Part shown: one piece after another, positions 19,349 through 29,045 of the stretch
Numbering within the stretch: the stretch's first letter is position 1
Layout of the letters: the number at the start of each line of letters is the position of its first letter
From: Brumimicrobium aurantiacum
Lineage (GTDB): Bacteria > Bacteroidota > Bacteroidia > Flavobacteriales_D > Crocinitomicaceae
Reading direction: 5' to 3'
NCBI RefSeq assembly: GCF_003402975.1
Contig: NZ_QURB01000008.1
Span: forward strand, 141,830 to 205,829
Length of the DNA stretch: 64,000 nt
Program-made: the position numbers and the translations under genes
The notes under the pieces: model-generated
What the model saw: the letters and a program-made list of their open reading frames with translations, nothing else
What the model was told of the DNA's origin: nothing
The model's database searches: none

Positions 19349-20791
19349 TCAATATTTCACAAAAACATTCTTCGGTTCAGTAAAAAATTTCATTGCTTCC
19401 CAGCCTCCTTCACGACCAACACCAGAAGATTTTGTTCCACCAAATGGCGTACGTAAATCTCTCACCAACCAAGCGTTGATCCAAACAATTCCCGCCTCGA
19501 TATCATTGGCCATGCGATGCGCACGTTTTAAATCATTCGTCCAAATAGTTGCTGATAATCCGTACTGCGTTGAATTGGCCATTTTAAGTACTTCCTCTTC
19601 TGATTCGAATGGGGTAAGTGTTACTACCGGACCAAAAATTTCTTCTTGATTTGTTCTGCATTGATAGTCTAGTCCTTCAATTATAGTTGGTGCAATGTAA
19701 AATCCTTGATCGTAAGGTGCGTCTAATTTCACTTGGTGTCCACCAGCTAAAACAGTTCCACCTTCTTCCTTCGCCAATTCAATATAGTTCAATACTTTTT
19801 CCATATGCGGTTTAGAAACCACGGCGCCTAATTGTGCTTTAGGATCTGATGGATACGAAACCTTTGATTTTTTGATTTTCTCAACAAATGCTGTTTTAAA
19901 TTTCTCGTAAATGCCTTTTTGTACAAAAATTCTTGATCCACATAAGCAAATCTGACCTTGATTGGCAAAACTTGAACGAATAGTCGTACGTAACATTTCG
20001 TCAAAATCACAATCGTCAAAAATGATGTTTGGATTTTTTCCACCCAATTCCAATGATAATTTCTTGAACATTGGTGCTGCAATTTTAGCAATTGTTTTTC
20101 CAGTTGTTGTTCCTCCCGTAAATGAAATTGCCTTGGTTACTTCGTGACGAACGATAGCGTCTCCAGCGGTATGACCAAATCCATGAACGATATTCAAAAC
20201 ACCTCTTGGAAAATTGATGTCGTCCATTACTTTACATAACAAGTAAGCAGTGTATGGTGTGACTTCAGAAGGTTTTGCAACTACGCAGTTTCCAGTGGCC
20301 ATTGCAGGAGCAATTTTCCAAGAAAATAAATACAAAGGTAAATTCCACGGAGAAATACAACCCACAACTCCAAGTGGTTTACGCAATGTATAATTTACAC
20401 CTACACCAACCATTTCATGCGATTCAGAAGCGTAATGTTGAATACCTGTTGCAAAGAATTTGAAATTGGAAATGGCTCTTGGAATATCTATATGTTCAGC
20501 AAGTTTGATTGGCTTTCCATTGTCACGACTTTCTGCCTCAACAAATTCATCCATTCTGGCTGCAATTCCTTCAGATAACTTCATCATCCAGTCTCCGCGC
20601 TCTTCAATACTTAATCCAGACCATTTTGGAAAAGCCTCTTTCGCTGCTGAAACAGCTTTTTCAACATCCTCCGCTTGAGAATCTGGAATTAATGAATAAG
20701 CTTTTCCTATAGCGGGCTCAATATTGTCGAAATACTTTCCTTCTTTTGGTGCTACAAATTCTCCATCGATATAATTCTGAATCTTTTCCAT
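19349..20791 (-). CDS. NAD(P)-dependent aldehyde dehydrogenase
   Basis: A 480-residue ALDH-superfamily enzyme oxidising an aldehyde to its acid. The Rossmann motif is FTGGTTTGK (224-232), the general-base Glu is 248 in LELGGKNP, and the nucleophile is Cys282 in GQICLCGSR. The closest feel is the 2-hydroxymuconic/aminomuconic semialdehyde dehydrogenase group (CLCGSR), which acts in aromatic or tryptophan catabolism; the substrate is not provable here. heme A synthase lies 39 bases upstream on the same strand. Confidence 0.92.
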   Translation of the reverse strand: MEKIQNYIDGEFVAPKEGKYFDNIEPAIGKAYSLIPDSQAEDVEKAVSAAKEAFPKWSGLSIEERGDWMMKLSEGIAARMDEFVEAESRDNGKPIKLAEHIDIPRAISNFKFFATGIQHYASESHEMVGVGVNYTLRKPLGVVGCISPWNLPLYLFSWKIAPAMATGNCVVAKPSEVTPYTAYLLCKVMDDINFPRGVLNIVHGFGHTAGDAIVRHEVTKAISFTGGTTTGKTIAKIAAPMFKKLSLELGGKNPNIIFDDCDFDEMLRTTIRSSFANQGQICLCGSRIFVQKGIYEKFKTAFVEKIKKSKVSYPSDPKAQLGAVVSKPHMEKVLNYIELAKEEGGTVLAGGHQVKLDAPYDQGFYIAPTIIEGLDYQCRTNQEEIFGPVVTLTPFESEEEVLKMANSTQYGLSATIWTNDLKRAHRMANDIEAGIVWINAWLVRDLRTPFGGTKSSGVGREGGWEAMKFFTEPKNVFVKY

Positions 20792-20830
20792 CTTGATTAC
20801 CTTAAGTATTGTGTTGTAAAATAATAAAAG

Positions 20831-21844
20831 TTAAGCGATTTCCTTTGTTTTTAATCTAAACGTAGCCATCATTAAAATTCCAAATAACACACAAGCAAAG
20901 AGTAAGTGCGCTGTTTGAACTAGTCCAGGTACATTGAAATGATTCAAGATCACTCCACTGAGTAATTCAATGGCTAACATGGCAAACGCCCAATGAATGA
21001 TGCGTAAGTCTTTACTTTTTCTTGAAATCCAAAACATCACAGTGATTAGAATTAAAACCAACCATGAAGAACTTCTGTGAATAAAGAAAATCATTCCCAA
21101 GTTTTCGGACCAACCTTCACGACCAATTCCAGCCTTAGTGAGATGATCAATCTCTTCTCTTACCTGTGTTCCAAGAAACATTTGAAAAAATGTAACCACG
21201 AAGATGAAGAAGACCAAGGCGTAAAATTGCTTACTTACTTTGATGTTTCTTTGTTGAGAAGGTGCAATTAAGCGAATAAGATAAAGTTGCAAACCAATTA
21301 TGACCAGCGCAAGGAATAAATGAACGGTAATGGTCCAAGGTACTAGATTTGTTGCCACAACAATAGATCCAAACCATGCTTGAAACACAAGTAGAACTAA
21401 ATTAAGCGTTGCAGTTATGACCAATTTTCGTTTTCGGTATTTCAACATGATCCATAGAAATACGAGAAGAACTCCATTTCCCGCCAAGAAGCCAAATAGA
21501 CGATTGGCATATTCTGTCCAAGTTTTACGTGCATTAAAATCCTGCTCATATAAAATGGATTTGTCGTTGCGAATTTTCTCGGCGGTTTCTTCCATTCCGA
21601 TAGAAGTAAGAATGTTGCCGAATTTTTCTACTTTCTTAGCGCGTTTTTCACTGTAAATGAGTTTGTAATCACTAGGTAAAGCAGAACTGTCTGTTGGTGG
21701 AACCCATTGTCCGAAACATTTTGGCCAGTCTGGACAACCCATTCCACTTCCTGTAATGCGAACAAAGCTTCCCGCAATGACAACCAAAAATATTAAAACC
21801 AATGTTATCCAATTGACCCGAACAAACCACTTACTGTATTTCAT
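20831..21844 (-). CDS. ctaA: Heme A synthase, COX15/CtaA family
   Basis: A 337-residue membrane protein with about eight hydrophobic segments. It starts with a TM followed by RITGSGMGCPDWPKCFG (about residues 29-45), the COX15 signature, with two Cys in the first periplasmic loop. Conserved His residues sit in VHLFLALV, FIHRSSSW and TAHLLFAC. It converts haem O to haem A for cytochrome c oxidase. The length matches type-2 COX15 in Bacteroidota. Confidence 0.93.
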   Translation of the reverse strand: MKYSKWFVRVNWITLVLIFLVVIAGSFVRITGSGMGCPDWPKCFGQWVPPTDSSALPSDYKLIYSEKRAKKVEKFGNILTSIGMEETAEKIRNDKSILYEQDFNARKTWTEYANRLFGFLAGNGVLLVFLWIMLKYRKRKLVITATLNLVLLVFQAWFGSIVVATNLVPWTITVHLFLALVIIGLQLYLIRLIAPSQQRNIKVSKQFYALVFFIFVVTFFQMFLGTQVREEIDHLTKAGIGREGWSENLGMIFFIHRSSSWLVLILITVMFWISRKSKDLRIIHWAFAMLAIELLSGVILNHFNVPGLVQTAHLLFACVLFGILMMATFRLKTKEIA

Positions 21845-21988
21845 TTTTACCTATTTTAAGATTGTAAAAAACAATTGTTTTGAGTGTTTTTCACTGTATC
21901 TACAAAAATACTATTCAAACGATTATAAAGTCAGAAATTTTAATTGTTTTTCCATGCTTTTGCGCAAGCGTAAAAAGGATGTGTATTT

Positions 21989-22016
21989 GTATGGACGTTT
22001 TGTAAAACGTCCATAC
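21989..22016. repeat. 13-bp palindromic hairpin
   Basis: The arms 21989-22001 and 22004-22016 are reverse complements around a GT centre (core ATGGACGTTTT). It lies in the gap between ctaA and msrB. It may act in the 3' region of msrB or be a dispersed palindrome. Confidence 0.45.
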
Positions 22017-22066
22017 CATGCGCAGAGAAATTTCGTAGATGAAATTTTCGAAAAAAAACTTCGATA

Positions 22067-22432
22067 CTATAATCCCTTAAAATTCATAGAAACAGAATTT
22101 ACACAATGACGCGTATTCTTAGCTGTAAATCCTTCTCCTTCAAAAACGTGTCCCAAATGTCCTTTACAATTCGCACAAACAATTTCTGTTCTTCTACCAT
22201 CCGCATCGGGAACCCTCTCAACAGCTCCGTCTATTTCGTCATCAAAAGATGGCCATCCACACATTGAGTCGAATTTAGATTCAGAGGTATATAAAGGCGT
22301 GTCACATTGCTTACAAGTATAAACACCTTTTGCTTTTTCATTGAGTAGACCTCCTGTAAATGGTCTTTCAGTTCCTTTGTGAAGGATTACTCTTTCTTCT
22401 TCCGGTGATAATTTATTACGTTTTGAACTCAT
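22067..22432 (-). CDS. msrB: Peptide methionine-R-sulfoxide reductase
   Basis: A 121-residue MsrB, repairing R-methionine sulfoxide in proteins. Zn-binding CxxC pairs are CKQC and CANC; the GWPSF substrate pocket is conserved, and the catalytic Cys is in RHCVNS near the C terminus (family form RYCINS). I chose the ATG at 22432 over an in-frame GTG at 22441. It is monodomain, without a fused MsrA. Confidence 0.94.
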   Translation of the reverse strand: MSSKRNKLSPEEERVILHKGTERPFTGGLLNEKAKGVYTCKQCDTPLYTSESKFDSMCGWPSFDDEIDGAVERVPDADGRRTEIVCANCKGHLGHVFEGEGFTAKNTRHCVNSVSMNFKGL

Positions 22433-22516
22433 TGTTTTCACTTTTATTTATTGATATAACGTCGGTTAACCTCAAAAAGTTTATTTAAAACCATTCTAAA
22501 TACCTAATTGGTGGTA

Positions 22517-22547
22517 TTGTGATTTCCTTGGTCAAACTATATTTTTG
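22517..22547 (+). promoter_or_regulatory. Bacteroidota-type promoter of the iron-uptake-like operon
   Basis: TTG at 22517-22519 and TATTTTTG at 22540-22547 are spaced by 20 bases, and the ATG follows 23 bases later. No Fur-box palindrome is obvious. Confidence 0.55.
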
Positions 22548-22570
22548 CACAAAAATAATTAAACACTGAT

Positions 22571-23719
22571 ATGAATAAAAAAGTTTTTGTTTTTACGTTA
22601 GCAGCAACAATGATGTTTGCATGTAAAAAAGAAGGTTGTATAGATGAATTGGCAACAAACTATAGTTCTGAAGCTGAGAAAGATGATGGTTCTTGTAAAT
22701 ACGATGAGCAAGGTGAAGACGGTTATACTGTACCTACGACTTATGCTTTTGTAGATGAAAACGGTAATTCAACAGTGAGTTACAGTGGTCAAACTGATCG
22801 TTTGAATCAATTAGAAGAAATGGTTGTTTTGATGAAGTCGGGTACAGGAGCTACTGTTTCTGAGCAAGCTTTAATAGATATGTATGCAAATACAGGAGAT
22901 AATGGTGGTGGAAACTTTTCATTTTCTTCAACGAAACAATTAGAAAACAAAACTTTTACAAACGACGTTCAAATGTTTAAAGATTGGATGTCTGACTTAG
23001 CAACAGCAAGTAACGATTATATGGAAACTGCTGCAAGTGGTCAAGCAGGTGTTTTAACATCAGGAACTAGTTCTTATTTGTTTGACGAAAATGGATATGA
23101 GCCAGTTCAATTGATTGAAAAAGGATTGATGGGAGCGACTTTCATGCACCAAGCAGTAAATGTTTATTTTGGAGATTCGAAAATCAATGCTGATAATACA
23201 GAAGCTGAAGACCCAACAAATGGAGATTACTATACAGCAATGGAGCACCACTTTGACGAAGCGTTTGGTTACTTCGGTGTAGATGTAGACTTCCCAAATA
23301 CAGTTCCTGGTAGTTTCTGGGGTAAATATTGTGATAAACAAGATGCTGACATCAATTCGAATTCAGTAATGATGGATAACTTCTTGAAAGGTCGTGCTGC
23401 AATTTCGAATGACGATATGACTTCTCGTGATGCAGCAATTGAAGAAATCCGTTTGATGTGGGAAGAAATTACAGCTAGACAAGCAGTTACTTACTTGAAT
23501 TCAGCAAAAGGACAGTTAGGAACAGACAATGCTAAAGCTTTCCATGCACTTTCAGAAGCGTATGCATTTGCTTGGAACATCCGTTATGCACCGCTTGAAA
23601 CAAGAAGAGTTTCTCAAACTGATCACGCATTAATTATGGCGATGTTCCCTGCTAATATGTGGGATATTACTGTTGCTGACATAAATGGAATTATTGCTGC
23701 AATTGAAGCAAACTATTAA
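22571..23719 (+). CDS. DUF4856 lipoprotein
   Basis: A 382-residue exported lipoprotein. The signal peptide ends in a lipobox-like MMFAC with the lipidated Cys near residue 18. It is followed by a Cys-containing acidic linker and the DUF4856 domain (about residues 55-380), recognisable from TYAFVDENGNSTVSYSGQ and EEMVVLMK. In Bacteroidota DUF4856 genes typically precede an imelysin gene and a TonB receptor, as here, which suggests a role in iron or haem acquisition. First gene of a four-gene operon. Confidence 0.86.
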   Translation: MNKKVFVFTLAATMMFACKKEGCIDELATNYSSEAEKDDGSCKYDEQGEDGYTVPTTYAFVDENGNSTVSYSGQTDRLNQLEEMVVLMKSGTGATVSEQALIDMYANTGDNGGGNFSFSSTKQLENKTFTNDVQMFKDWMSDLATASNDYMETAASGQAGVLTSGTSSYLFDENGYEPVQLIEKGLMGATFMHQAVNVYFGDSKINADNTEAEDPTNGDYYTAMEHHFDEAFGYFGVDVDFPNTVPGSFWGKYCDKQDADINSNSVMMDNFLKGRAAISNDDMTSRDAAIEEIRLMWEEITARQAVTYLNSAKGQLGTDNAKAFHALSEAYAFAWNIRYAPLETRRVSQTDHALIMAMFPANMWDITVADINGIIAAIEANY

Positions 23720-23767
23720 TTAGTGGCTTGTCGAAAATAGACACAAAATTATTTAACACAATAGGTT

Positions 23768-24850
23768 ATGCTATATAAATCGATAGGATTAGTTGTTTTA
23801 TTAAGTACTGGACTACTCTTTTCTTGTAAGGATAAGGTAGGAGTTGACGATGATGTGACAGATTTTGATAAAGCAGAAATGTTAGAAAACGTTTCTTCAA
23901 ACATCATTGTGCCGTCATTGAACGCTTTTAGTACTGAAGTATCAGATCTTAAGTCAAGTTTTGAAACTTTCAAAGCGACACCAAATAGTGCAAATCTTGA
24001 AGAAGTAAAATTACATTGGAAAGAGAGTTACATAATTTGGCAATGGCTTAAAATATTTGACTTTGGACCGATTAGAGATATCGGGTTCAAAAGTGCAACA
24101 GCAACTTATCCTGTCGATACAGCAAAAATAGAAGATAATATTAGTAACGGTGGTTATAACTTGTCTTCTGTAGTAAACCTTGATGCTATTGGTTTTAACG
24201 CTTTAGACTATTTGTTCTACAACTCAAATTCGCTAACATCGTTTCAAAACAATTCAGATTATGCAGATTACGCTTCTGAAGTGATTGAGAAATTATACAA
24301 CGAAACGCAAAATGTAGTGAATGGATGGTCAACTTACGAAAGTGAATTCAATGAATCTACTGGAACTTCATCAACTTCTGCATTTTCAGAGTTTGTGAAT
24401 GAGTTCAATAGAGATTTTGAATTGGCGAAAACAGCCAAAGTAGGTATTCCAATCGGAAAAGCGAACTTAGGTCTTGCTAATCCAGATTATGTTGAAGCAC
24501 GTTACAGTGGAATTTCTTTCGAATTACTTGAAGAGAGTATTAGAGCTTTGGCAACAACATATAAAGGAAATAGTTACAGAACTGATGCTGCTGGAATTGG
24601 ATTTAGCGATTACCTAGTTCACCTTGGTAAAGATGATTTAGACCAAACCATCAAAGATAGATTTGAAATTATTTTAGATAAAACCCAAGGATTTTCAATG
24701 ACCTTAGAAGAGGCGATTAATGATCCTTCAAAAACAGATCAGTTGGATGAATTGTACCTCAAATTGCAAGAGCATGTAGTGTACATTAAGACTGATATGA
24801 CGGGTGCCTTTGGTGTGCTCATTACATACCAAGACAATGACGGTGATTAA
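23768..24850 (+). CDS. Imelysin-family lipoprotein
   Basis: A 360-residue exported lipoprotein (lipobox near LLFSC, residue about 20). The imelysin domain shows the helix LKIFDFGPIRDIGF and the GxxxLDYLFY motif (IGFNALDYLFY). Imelysins are surface proteins linked to iron uptake (IrpA/EfeO/ICMP relatives); peptidase activity is doubtful for most. It lies 48 bases after the DUF4856 gene and 9 bases before the HTTM gene. Confidence 0.88.
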   Translation: MLYKSIGLVVLLSTGLLFSCKDKVGVDDDVTDFDKAEMLENVSSNIIVPSLNAFSTEVSDLKSSFETFKATPNSANLEEVKLHWKESYIIWQWLKIFDFGPIRDIGFKSATATYPVDTAKIEDNISNGGYNLSSVVNLDAIGFNALDYLFYNSNSLTSFQNNSDYADYASEVIEKLYNETQNVVNGWSTYESEFNESTGTSSTSAFSEFVNEFNRDFELAKTAKVGIPIGKANLGLANPDYVEARYSGISFELLEESIRALATTYKGNSYRTDAAGIGFSDYLVHLGKDDLDQTIKDRFEIILDKTQGFSMTLEEAINDPSKTDQLDELYLKLQEHVVYIKTDMTGAFGVLITYQDNDGD

Positions 24851-24859
24851 TCGATAGAT

Positions 24860-26236
24860 ATGACAAAAGGGAATCCTTTTAAAATTGATTTTTTTAAGCA
24901 AGAATCTATAGCTCCTCTAATAATGTTTCGCATTATTTTTGGGGCTATTTTGCTTTTCAGTAGTGTACGGTTTATTTATAAAGGTTGGGTAACAACACAA
25001 TATATCGAACCGCAATTTTATTTCGGATATTTAGGCTTTGAATGGGTGAAACCTTTACCCGGAAACTGGATGTTTTTGCCTTTTGTTATCATGGTGATTT
25101 CTGCTCTATTTATTGTCATCGGACTCTTTTATCGCTACAGTACTTTTGTTTATTTTCTTTGCTTTACTTACGTAGAACTGATTGATAAATCTAATTATTT
25201 AAACCATTACTATTTTGTAAGTTTAATGGTTTTCTTACTCATTTTTGTACCTGCCAATCGCGATTTTTCCATTGATGTTTTAAGAAGACCACATTTACGC
25301 AGAAAATTAGTTTCGGCATGGCACATAGGAATTTTGAAATTTCAAATGGCGGTCGTTTATATTTTCGCTGGAATCGCTAAACTAAACTCCGATTGGCTTT
25401 TGGAAGCACAACCTTTAAAAATTTGGCTGCAAGCGCATCATCAAATTCCGCTTATTGGAAATTTATTGCAAGAAGAAGCAACGGCTTATTTATTGAGTTG
25501 GGGTGGATGTTTTTACGACTTATTTATCGTGTTTTTCCTCTTGCAACGTAAAACCAGACCTTTCGCTTATATCGTTGTGATATTCTTCCATTTGGTTACA
25601 TGGTTGTTGTTTCCCATCGGTGTTTTTCCTTGGGTCATGATTTTCTCTACGACTATTTTCTTTAGTGTCAAATTCCACCGCACTTTATTGTTGGCATTGA
25701 AATCGATTTTCAAATGGCCAGCTTATGTTCCAGATAAAATTGATGCCAAACCAAAGGCCAATAGTTTTGTGAAATTAGCATTGGTAATTTATATCTTTAT
25801 CCAAATTGTAATTCCTTTCCGTTATGTATTGTATCCAGGAAATTTGTTTTGGAACGAAGAAGGGTTCCGTTTTTCATGGCGTGTAATGTTGATGCACAAA
25901 GAAGGTTTAGCGACTTTTTATATTAAGGATAAAGCAACTGGAAGAACCATTGAAGTAGACAATTCTGACTATTTAACCGTTCGACAAGAAGATCAAATGG
26001 CTACCCAGCCCGATATGATTTTACAGTATGCTAAATTTTTAAAGTCAGAATTTGATGGAAAGACATTCTCTAATTCCACTAAATCAATAACTTTGCGCGA
26101 TCCTGAAGTAAACGCAGAAGTATTTGTCGCTTTAAACGGTAGACGAGCACAACTGTTTGTCGATAAAAAACATGATTTGTCTACCTTAAATTATAATTTG
26201 AAACACCGTAATTGGTTAGAACCATTTGAAAAATGA
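24860..26236 (+). CDS. HTTM-domain membrane protein (gamma-carboxylase-like)
   Basis: A 458-residue protein with several transmembrane segments in the first ~310 residues, including IAPLIMFRIIFG, KLNSDWL and HLVTWLLFPIG. These features are shared with the HTTM domain of vitamin K-dependent gamma-carboxylases. A soluble C-terminal region of ~140 residues follows. The chemistry in bacteria is unknown. Its position inside a DUF4856-imelysin-TonB receptor operon, overlapping the receptor start (ATGA), ties it to outer-membrane uptake. Confidence 0.84.
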   Translation: MTKGNPFKIDFFKQESIAPLIMFRIIFGAILLFSSVRFIYKGWVTTQYIEPQFYFGYLGFEWVKPLPGNWMFLPFVIMVISALFIVIGLFYRYSTFVYFLCFTYVELIDKSNYLNHYYFVSLMVFLLIFVPANRDFSIDVLRRPHLRRKLVSAWHIGILKFQMAVVYIFAGIAKLNSDWLLEAQPLKIWLQAHHQIPLIGNLLQEEATAYLLSWGGCFYDLFIVFFLLQRKTRPFAYIVVIFFHLVTWLLFPIGVFPWVMIFSTTIFFSVKFHRTLLLALKSIFKWPAYVPDKIDAKPKANSFVKLALVIYIFIQIVIPFRYVLYPGNLFWNEEGFRFSWRVMLMHKEGLATFYIKDKATGRTIEVDNSDYLTVRQEDQMATQPDMILQYAKFLKSEFDGKTFSNSTKSITLRDPEVNAEVFVALNGRRAQLFVDKKHDLSTLNYNLKHRNWLEPFEK

Positions 26237-28659
26237 AATTAGTTGTATTTGCAATAGCGTTATTCTTCGTCACTTTTTCATTTGGTCAAGAAATTTACCG
26301 TGGAAAAGTTCTAGATAAAGAAAATGACGCTATTCCGGGAGTGAAAATTCACAACCTTACTAGTGGTGCGCTAAAACGTACCTCAATTGACGGAGATTTT
26401 GCGATAGCCGCACAACCTAAAGATACCCTCGTTTTTAGCTTTTCTTACTATGATAGTTTATTCGTTGTTGTAGGAAAAGAATTGAAATTAGGCGGAAAAA
26501 ACCTATTGTTCATGAAATACCAAACGCAAGATATTGAGGAGGTCATGATCATTCAAAAACGCATGGCTGATTTTAACGTCGGATTTATGCCACCCATTAA
26601 AGGAGTAAGACTAAACACAGGAACCAATTCAATTATAGAATTAGAAAATTTAAGTGGTGCAAAATCTACAGGAAATGCACGTGAAATGTACGCTAAAGTT
26701 CCGGGTTTAAACATTTGGGAAAATGATGGAGCAGGAATTCAAGTAGGAATTGGAGGAAGAGGATTAAGTCCAAAAAGAACGGCGAATTTCAATACCAGAC
26801 AAAATGGATACGACATTAGTGCAGATGCCTTAGGATATCCCGAAAGCTATTATACACCACCCATCGAAGCCTTAAAAAGCATTGAAATTATTCGAGGTTC
26901 TGCCGCCTTGCAATTCGGAACACAGTTTGGTGGATTATTGAATTTTGAAATTTTAGATCCAGTTGAACATTCTCCTTTTGAATTTACCAGTCGAAATACC
27001 GTTGGAAGTTATGGATACTTCAGTACTTTTAACCGTGTTTCAGGAACGCACAACCGTATGTTTTATCAAGCTTATCACCAATATAAAAGGGGAGACGGTT
27101 ACCGTGATAATAGTGCGTTTTACCAGCATCAAGCGTTTGCACAATTGGGCTACTATTTAAATGAAAATTGGAAGGTGAGTGCAGAGTTTACCCACATGAA
27201 TTACCTCACCAAACAAGCTGGAGGTCTTACCGATGTTAATTTTGAAGAAGATCCACGACAAAGTGTGCGCGATCGAAATTGGTTTGCTGTTGACTGGAAT
27301 TTATTGGCCTTACGTTCGACTTATGAATTAAGTAAAACCGCAACACTTAACGTACGTGCTTTCGGAATGGTGTCTAACCGAAGAACAATTGGCTTTTTAG
27401 GGAAAATCACCCAAACTGATCAAGGAGGAAATCGTGAAATGATCTATTCTGACTTTATGAACGGTGGAGTAGAGGCGCGTTTTTTGAAGAAATACAGTTG
27501 GTTTAAATCCGAACAAAACGAAGCTAAAATTAAAGGTGCCTTATTGATAGGAGCAAGGGTTTATCAAGGAGAAACAAAAACAGAACAAGGAACAGCGGCC
27601 GATGGAGATGATGCCAACTTTATTTTCGTCAATCCAGATGATGTCGAAGGTTCATCGTTTACCTATCCTTCGTTAAATCAAGCCGTCTTTGCCGAAAACA
27701 TGTTTTTTATAGGAAAAAAGTTGAGGATTAATTTAGGTGTGCGAATTGAAAATATTGAAACACAATCCAGTGGGTTTTACAAGCAATATGTAGTTCACCC
27801 TTTGAATTTCGATACCTTATCCATTTCTACTATTAATGATTCGAATGTTGTAGAAAGAACAGTTCCTCTTTTTGGAGCCGGAGTTTCTTACAAAACAGGA
27901 AAGAAATCGAATTTATACACAAACATTACACAAAATTATCGTGCCATTAACTTTACAGATATCCGTGTAACCAATCCAAATGTTGTGGTTGATCCTGACA
28001 TTAAAGATGAATACGGTTTTACTTCTGAACTCGGATTCCGTGGCTTGTTAAACGACCTTTTGATTTATGATTTATCTGCATTTTACATTTTCTATGGTGA
28101 TAAAATTGGATTGGCACCAAAACCTAAAACCATCAAAAAGGAACGTACCAATATTGGAGACGCACAAAATTATGGACTCGAATTGTTCTCAGAAATTGAC
28201 TGGTTAAAGCTAGGTGCGAAGAAAAGAAAGTGGACTTTAAAAACCTTCGTGAATACTTCTTATATCAATGCGAATTATATCACCTCGAAAGAACCAAATT
28301 ATGTAGGCAATAAAGTTGAATATGTGAGTGAATTTATGATTAAAACAGGGATCAGTAGCTCCTTTAAAAACTGGACATTAAAAGTACAATATTCTTACAA
28401 TTCTTCTCAATTTTCGGATGCCTCGAATGCTGAAGAAGCATCAGGAGACGCTGTAATTGGACTAGTTCCGGCTTATGCTGTCTTTGATTTTAGCGGAAAA
28501 TATGCTTTCAAAAAGTTCTTCCAAGTAGAGTTTGGGGTAAACAATTTCACCAATGCTAGCTATTTCACCCGAAGAGCAACGGGATATCCTGGCCCAGGGA
28601 TTTTACCATCAGATGGGATTTCTGGGTATGTGACCCTGCAGTTTAAGTTTACGAAGTAG
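26233..28659 (+). CDS. TonB-dependent receptor, FecA-like
   Basis: An 808-residue outer-membrane receptor. It has a signal peptide (ending FSFGQ), a carboxypeptidase-D-like regulatory segment (residues about 20-100), a plug domain with MYAKVPGLNIWENDGAGIQ and IEIIRGSAALQFG, and a barrel ending YVTLQFKFTK. The plug order and size fit siderophore or ferric-citrate receptors. It is the last gene of the operon starting at 22571, overlapping the HTTM gene by four bases. It probably imports an iron complex. Confidence 0.92.
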   Translation: MKLVVFAIALFFVTFSFGQEIYRGKVLDKENDAIPGVKIHNLTSGALKRTSIDGDFAIAAQPKDTLVFSFSYYDSLFVVVGKELKLGGKNLLFMKYQTQDIEEVMIIQKRMADFNVGFMPPIKGVRLNTGTNSIIELENLSGAKSTGNAREMYAKVPGLNIWENDGAGIQVGIGGRGLSPKRTANFNTRQNGYDISADALGYPESYYTPPIEALKSIEIIRGSAALQFGTQFGGLLNFEILDPVEHSPFEFTSRNTVGSYGYFSTFNRVSGTHNRMFYQAYHQYKRGDGYRDNSAFYQHQAFAQLGYYLNENWKVSAEFTHMNYLTKQAGGLTDVNFEEDPRQSVRDRNWFAVDWNLLALRSTYELSKTATLNVRAFGMVSNRRTIGFLGKITQTDQGGNREMIYSDFMNGGVEARFLKKYSWFKSEQNEAKIKGALLIGARVYQGETKTEQGTAADGDDANFIFVNPDDVEGSSFTYPSLNQAVFAENMFFIGKKLRINLGVRIENIETQSSGFYKQYVVHPLNFDTLSISTINDSNVVERTVPLFGAGVSYKTGKKSNLYTNITQNYRAINFTDIRVTNPNVVVDPDIKDEYGFTSELGFRGLLNDLLIYDLSAFYIFYGDKIGLAPKPKTIKKERTNIGDAQNYGLELFSEIDWLKLGAKKRKWTLKTFVNTSYINANYITSKEPNYVGNKVEYVSEFMIKTGISSSFKNWTLKVQYSYNSSQFSDASNAEEASGDAVIGLVPAYAVFDFSGKYAFKKFFQVEFGVNNFTNASYFTRRATGYPGPGILPSDGISGYVTLQFKFTK

Positions 28660-28679
28660 GTGGTTAGTTACATAGTTTT

Positions 28680-28743
28680 CAAGTTGGTTAGTTGTCAAGT
28701 TGGTTAGTTTTCAAGTTCGATAGTTTTAAAGTTGGATAGTTTG
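28680..28743. repeat. Four tandem copies of a 16-bp unit
   Basis: The units are CAAGTTGGTTAGTTGT, CAAGTTGGTTAGTTTT, CAAGTTCGATAGTTTT and AAAGTTGGATAGTTTG, head to tail right after the TonB receptor gene. Copy divergence is low, so copy number may vary between strains. Confidence 0.75.
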
Positions 28744-28833
28744 GTTACTTCTATACTCTTGCCCAATACTCATGCTGATTTTTACCTGTATGCTTTTGCT
28801 CAAAACTCTTGCTGATTTGGCGTCCTGTTCTGC

Positions 28834-28980
28834 CTACACCTCCAATCTGTCTTGCTGAAAAGTAACGCTGTAAAATGCCCCAAAAGGAGCTTCCAAGGTC
28901 GCTCTTCTGTCGCAAACAGCTGTACATTCAACTGCGTCAGGATTTCCGTTACCGTCAGGGCCGGGAAGAAATGATTCTTT
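28834..28980 (-). pseudogene. Possible gene-tail remnant
   Basis: An open frame of 48 codons with no ATG, preceded by a stop. It reads with plausible composition (PGPDGNGNPDAVE, then FGAFYSVTFQQ). I do not recognise it; it may be the decayed 3' end of a lost gene, or chance. Confidence 0.25.
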
Positions 28981-29045
28981 TTAACATCGTACTAATGATT
29001 GTTTTTTATTAACTTAAATAAGAGTTACTGAATAAAACCTAAATC

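Larger units (their letters stand above)
28660..29045. other. Noncoding gap before the integrase
   Basis: Contains four 16-bp tandem repeats (28680-28743) and a minus-strand open stretch (28834-28980) that looks like a gene tail without a start. No intact gene and no clear promoter are visible. Confidence 0.5.

Noticed and set aside
21756..22109. A plus-strand frame across the ctaA-msrB gap
   Set aside because: It overlaps the ctaA start and the msrB 3' end on the opposite strand and contains a palindrome; no protein-like pattern.
22517..22570. A Fur box before the DUF4856 operon
   Set aside because: Iron control is expected, but no GATAAT-like inverted repeat is visible near the promoter.
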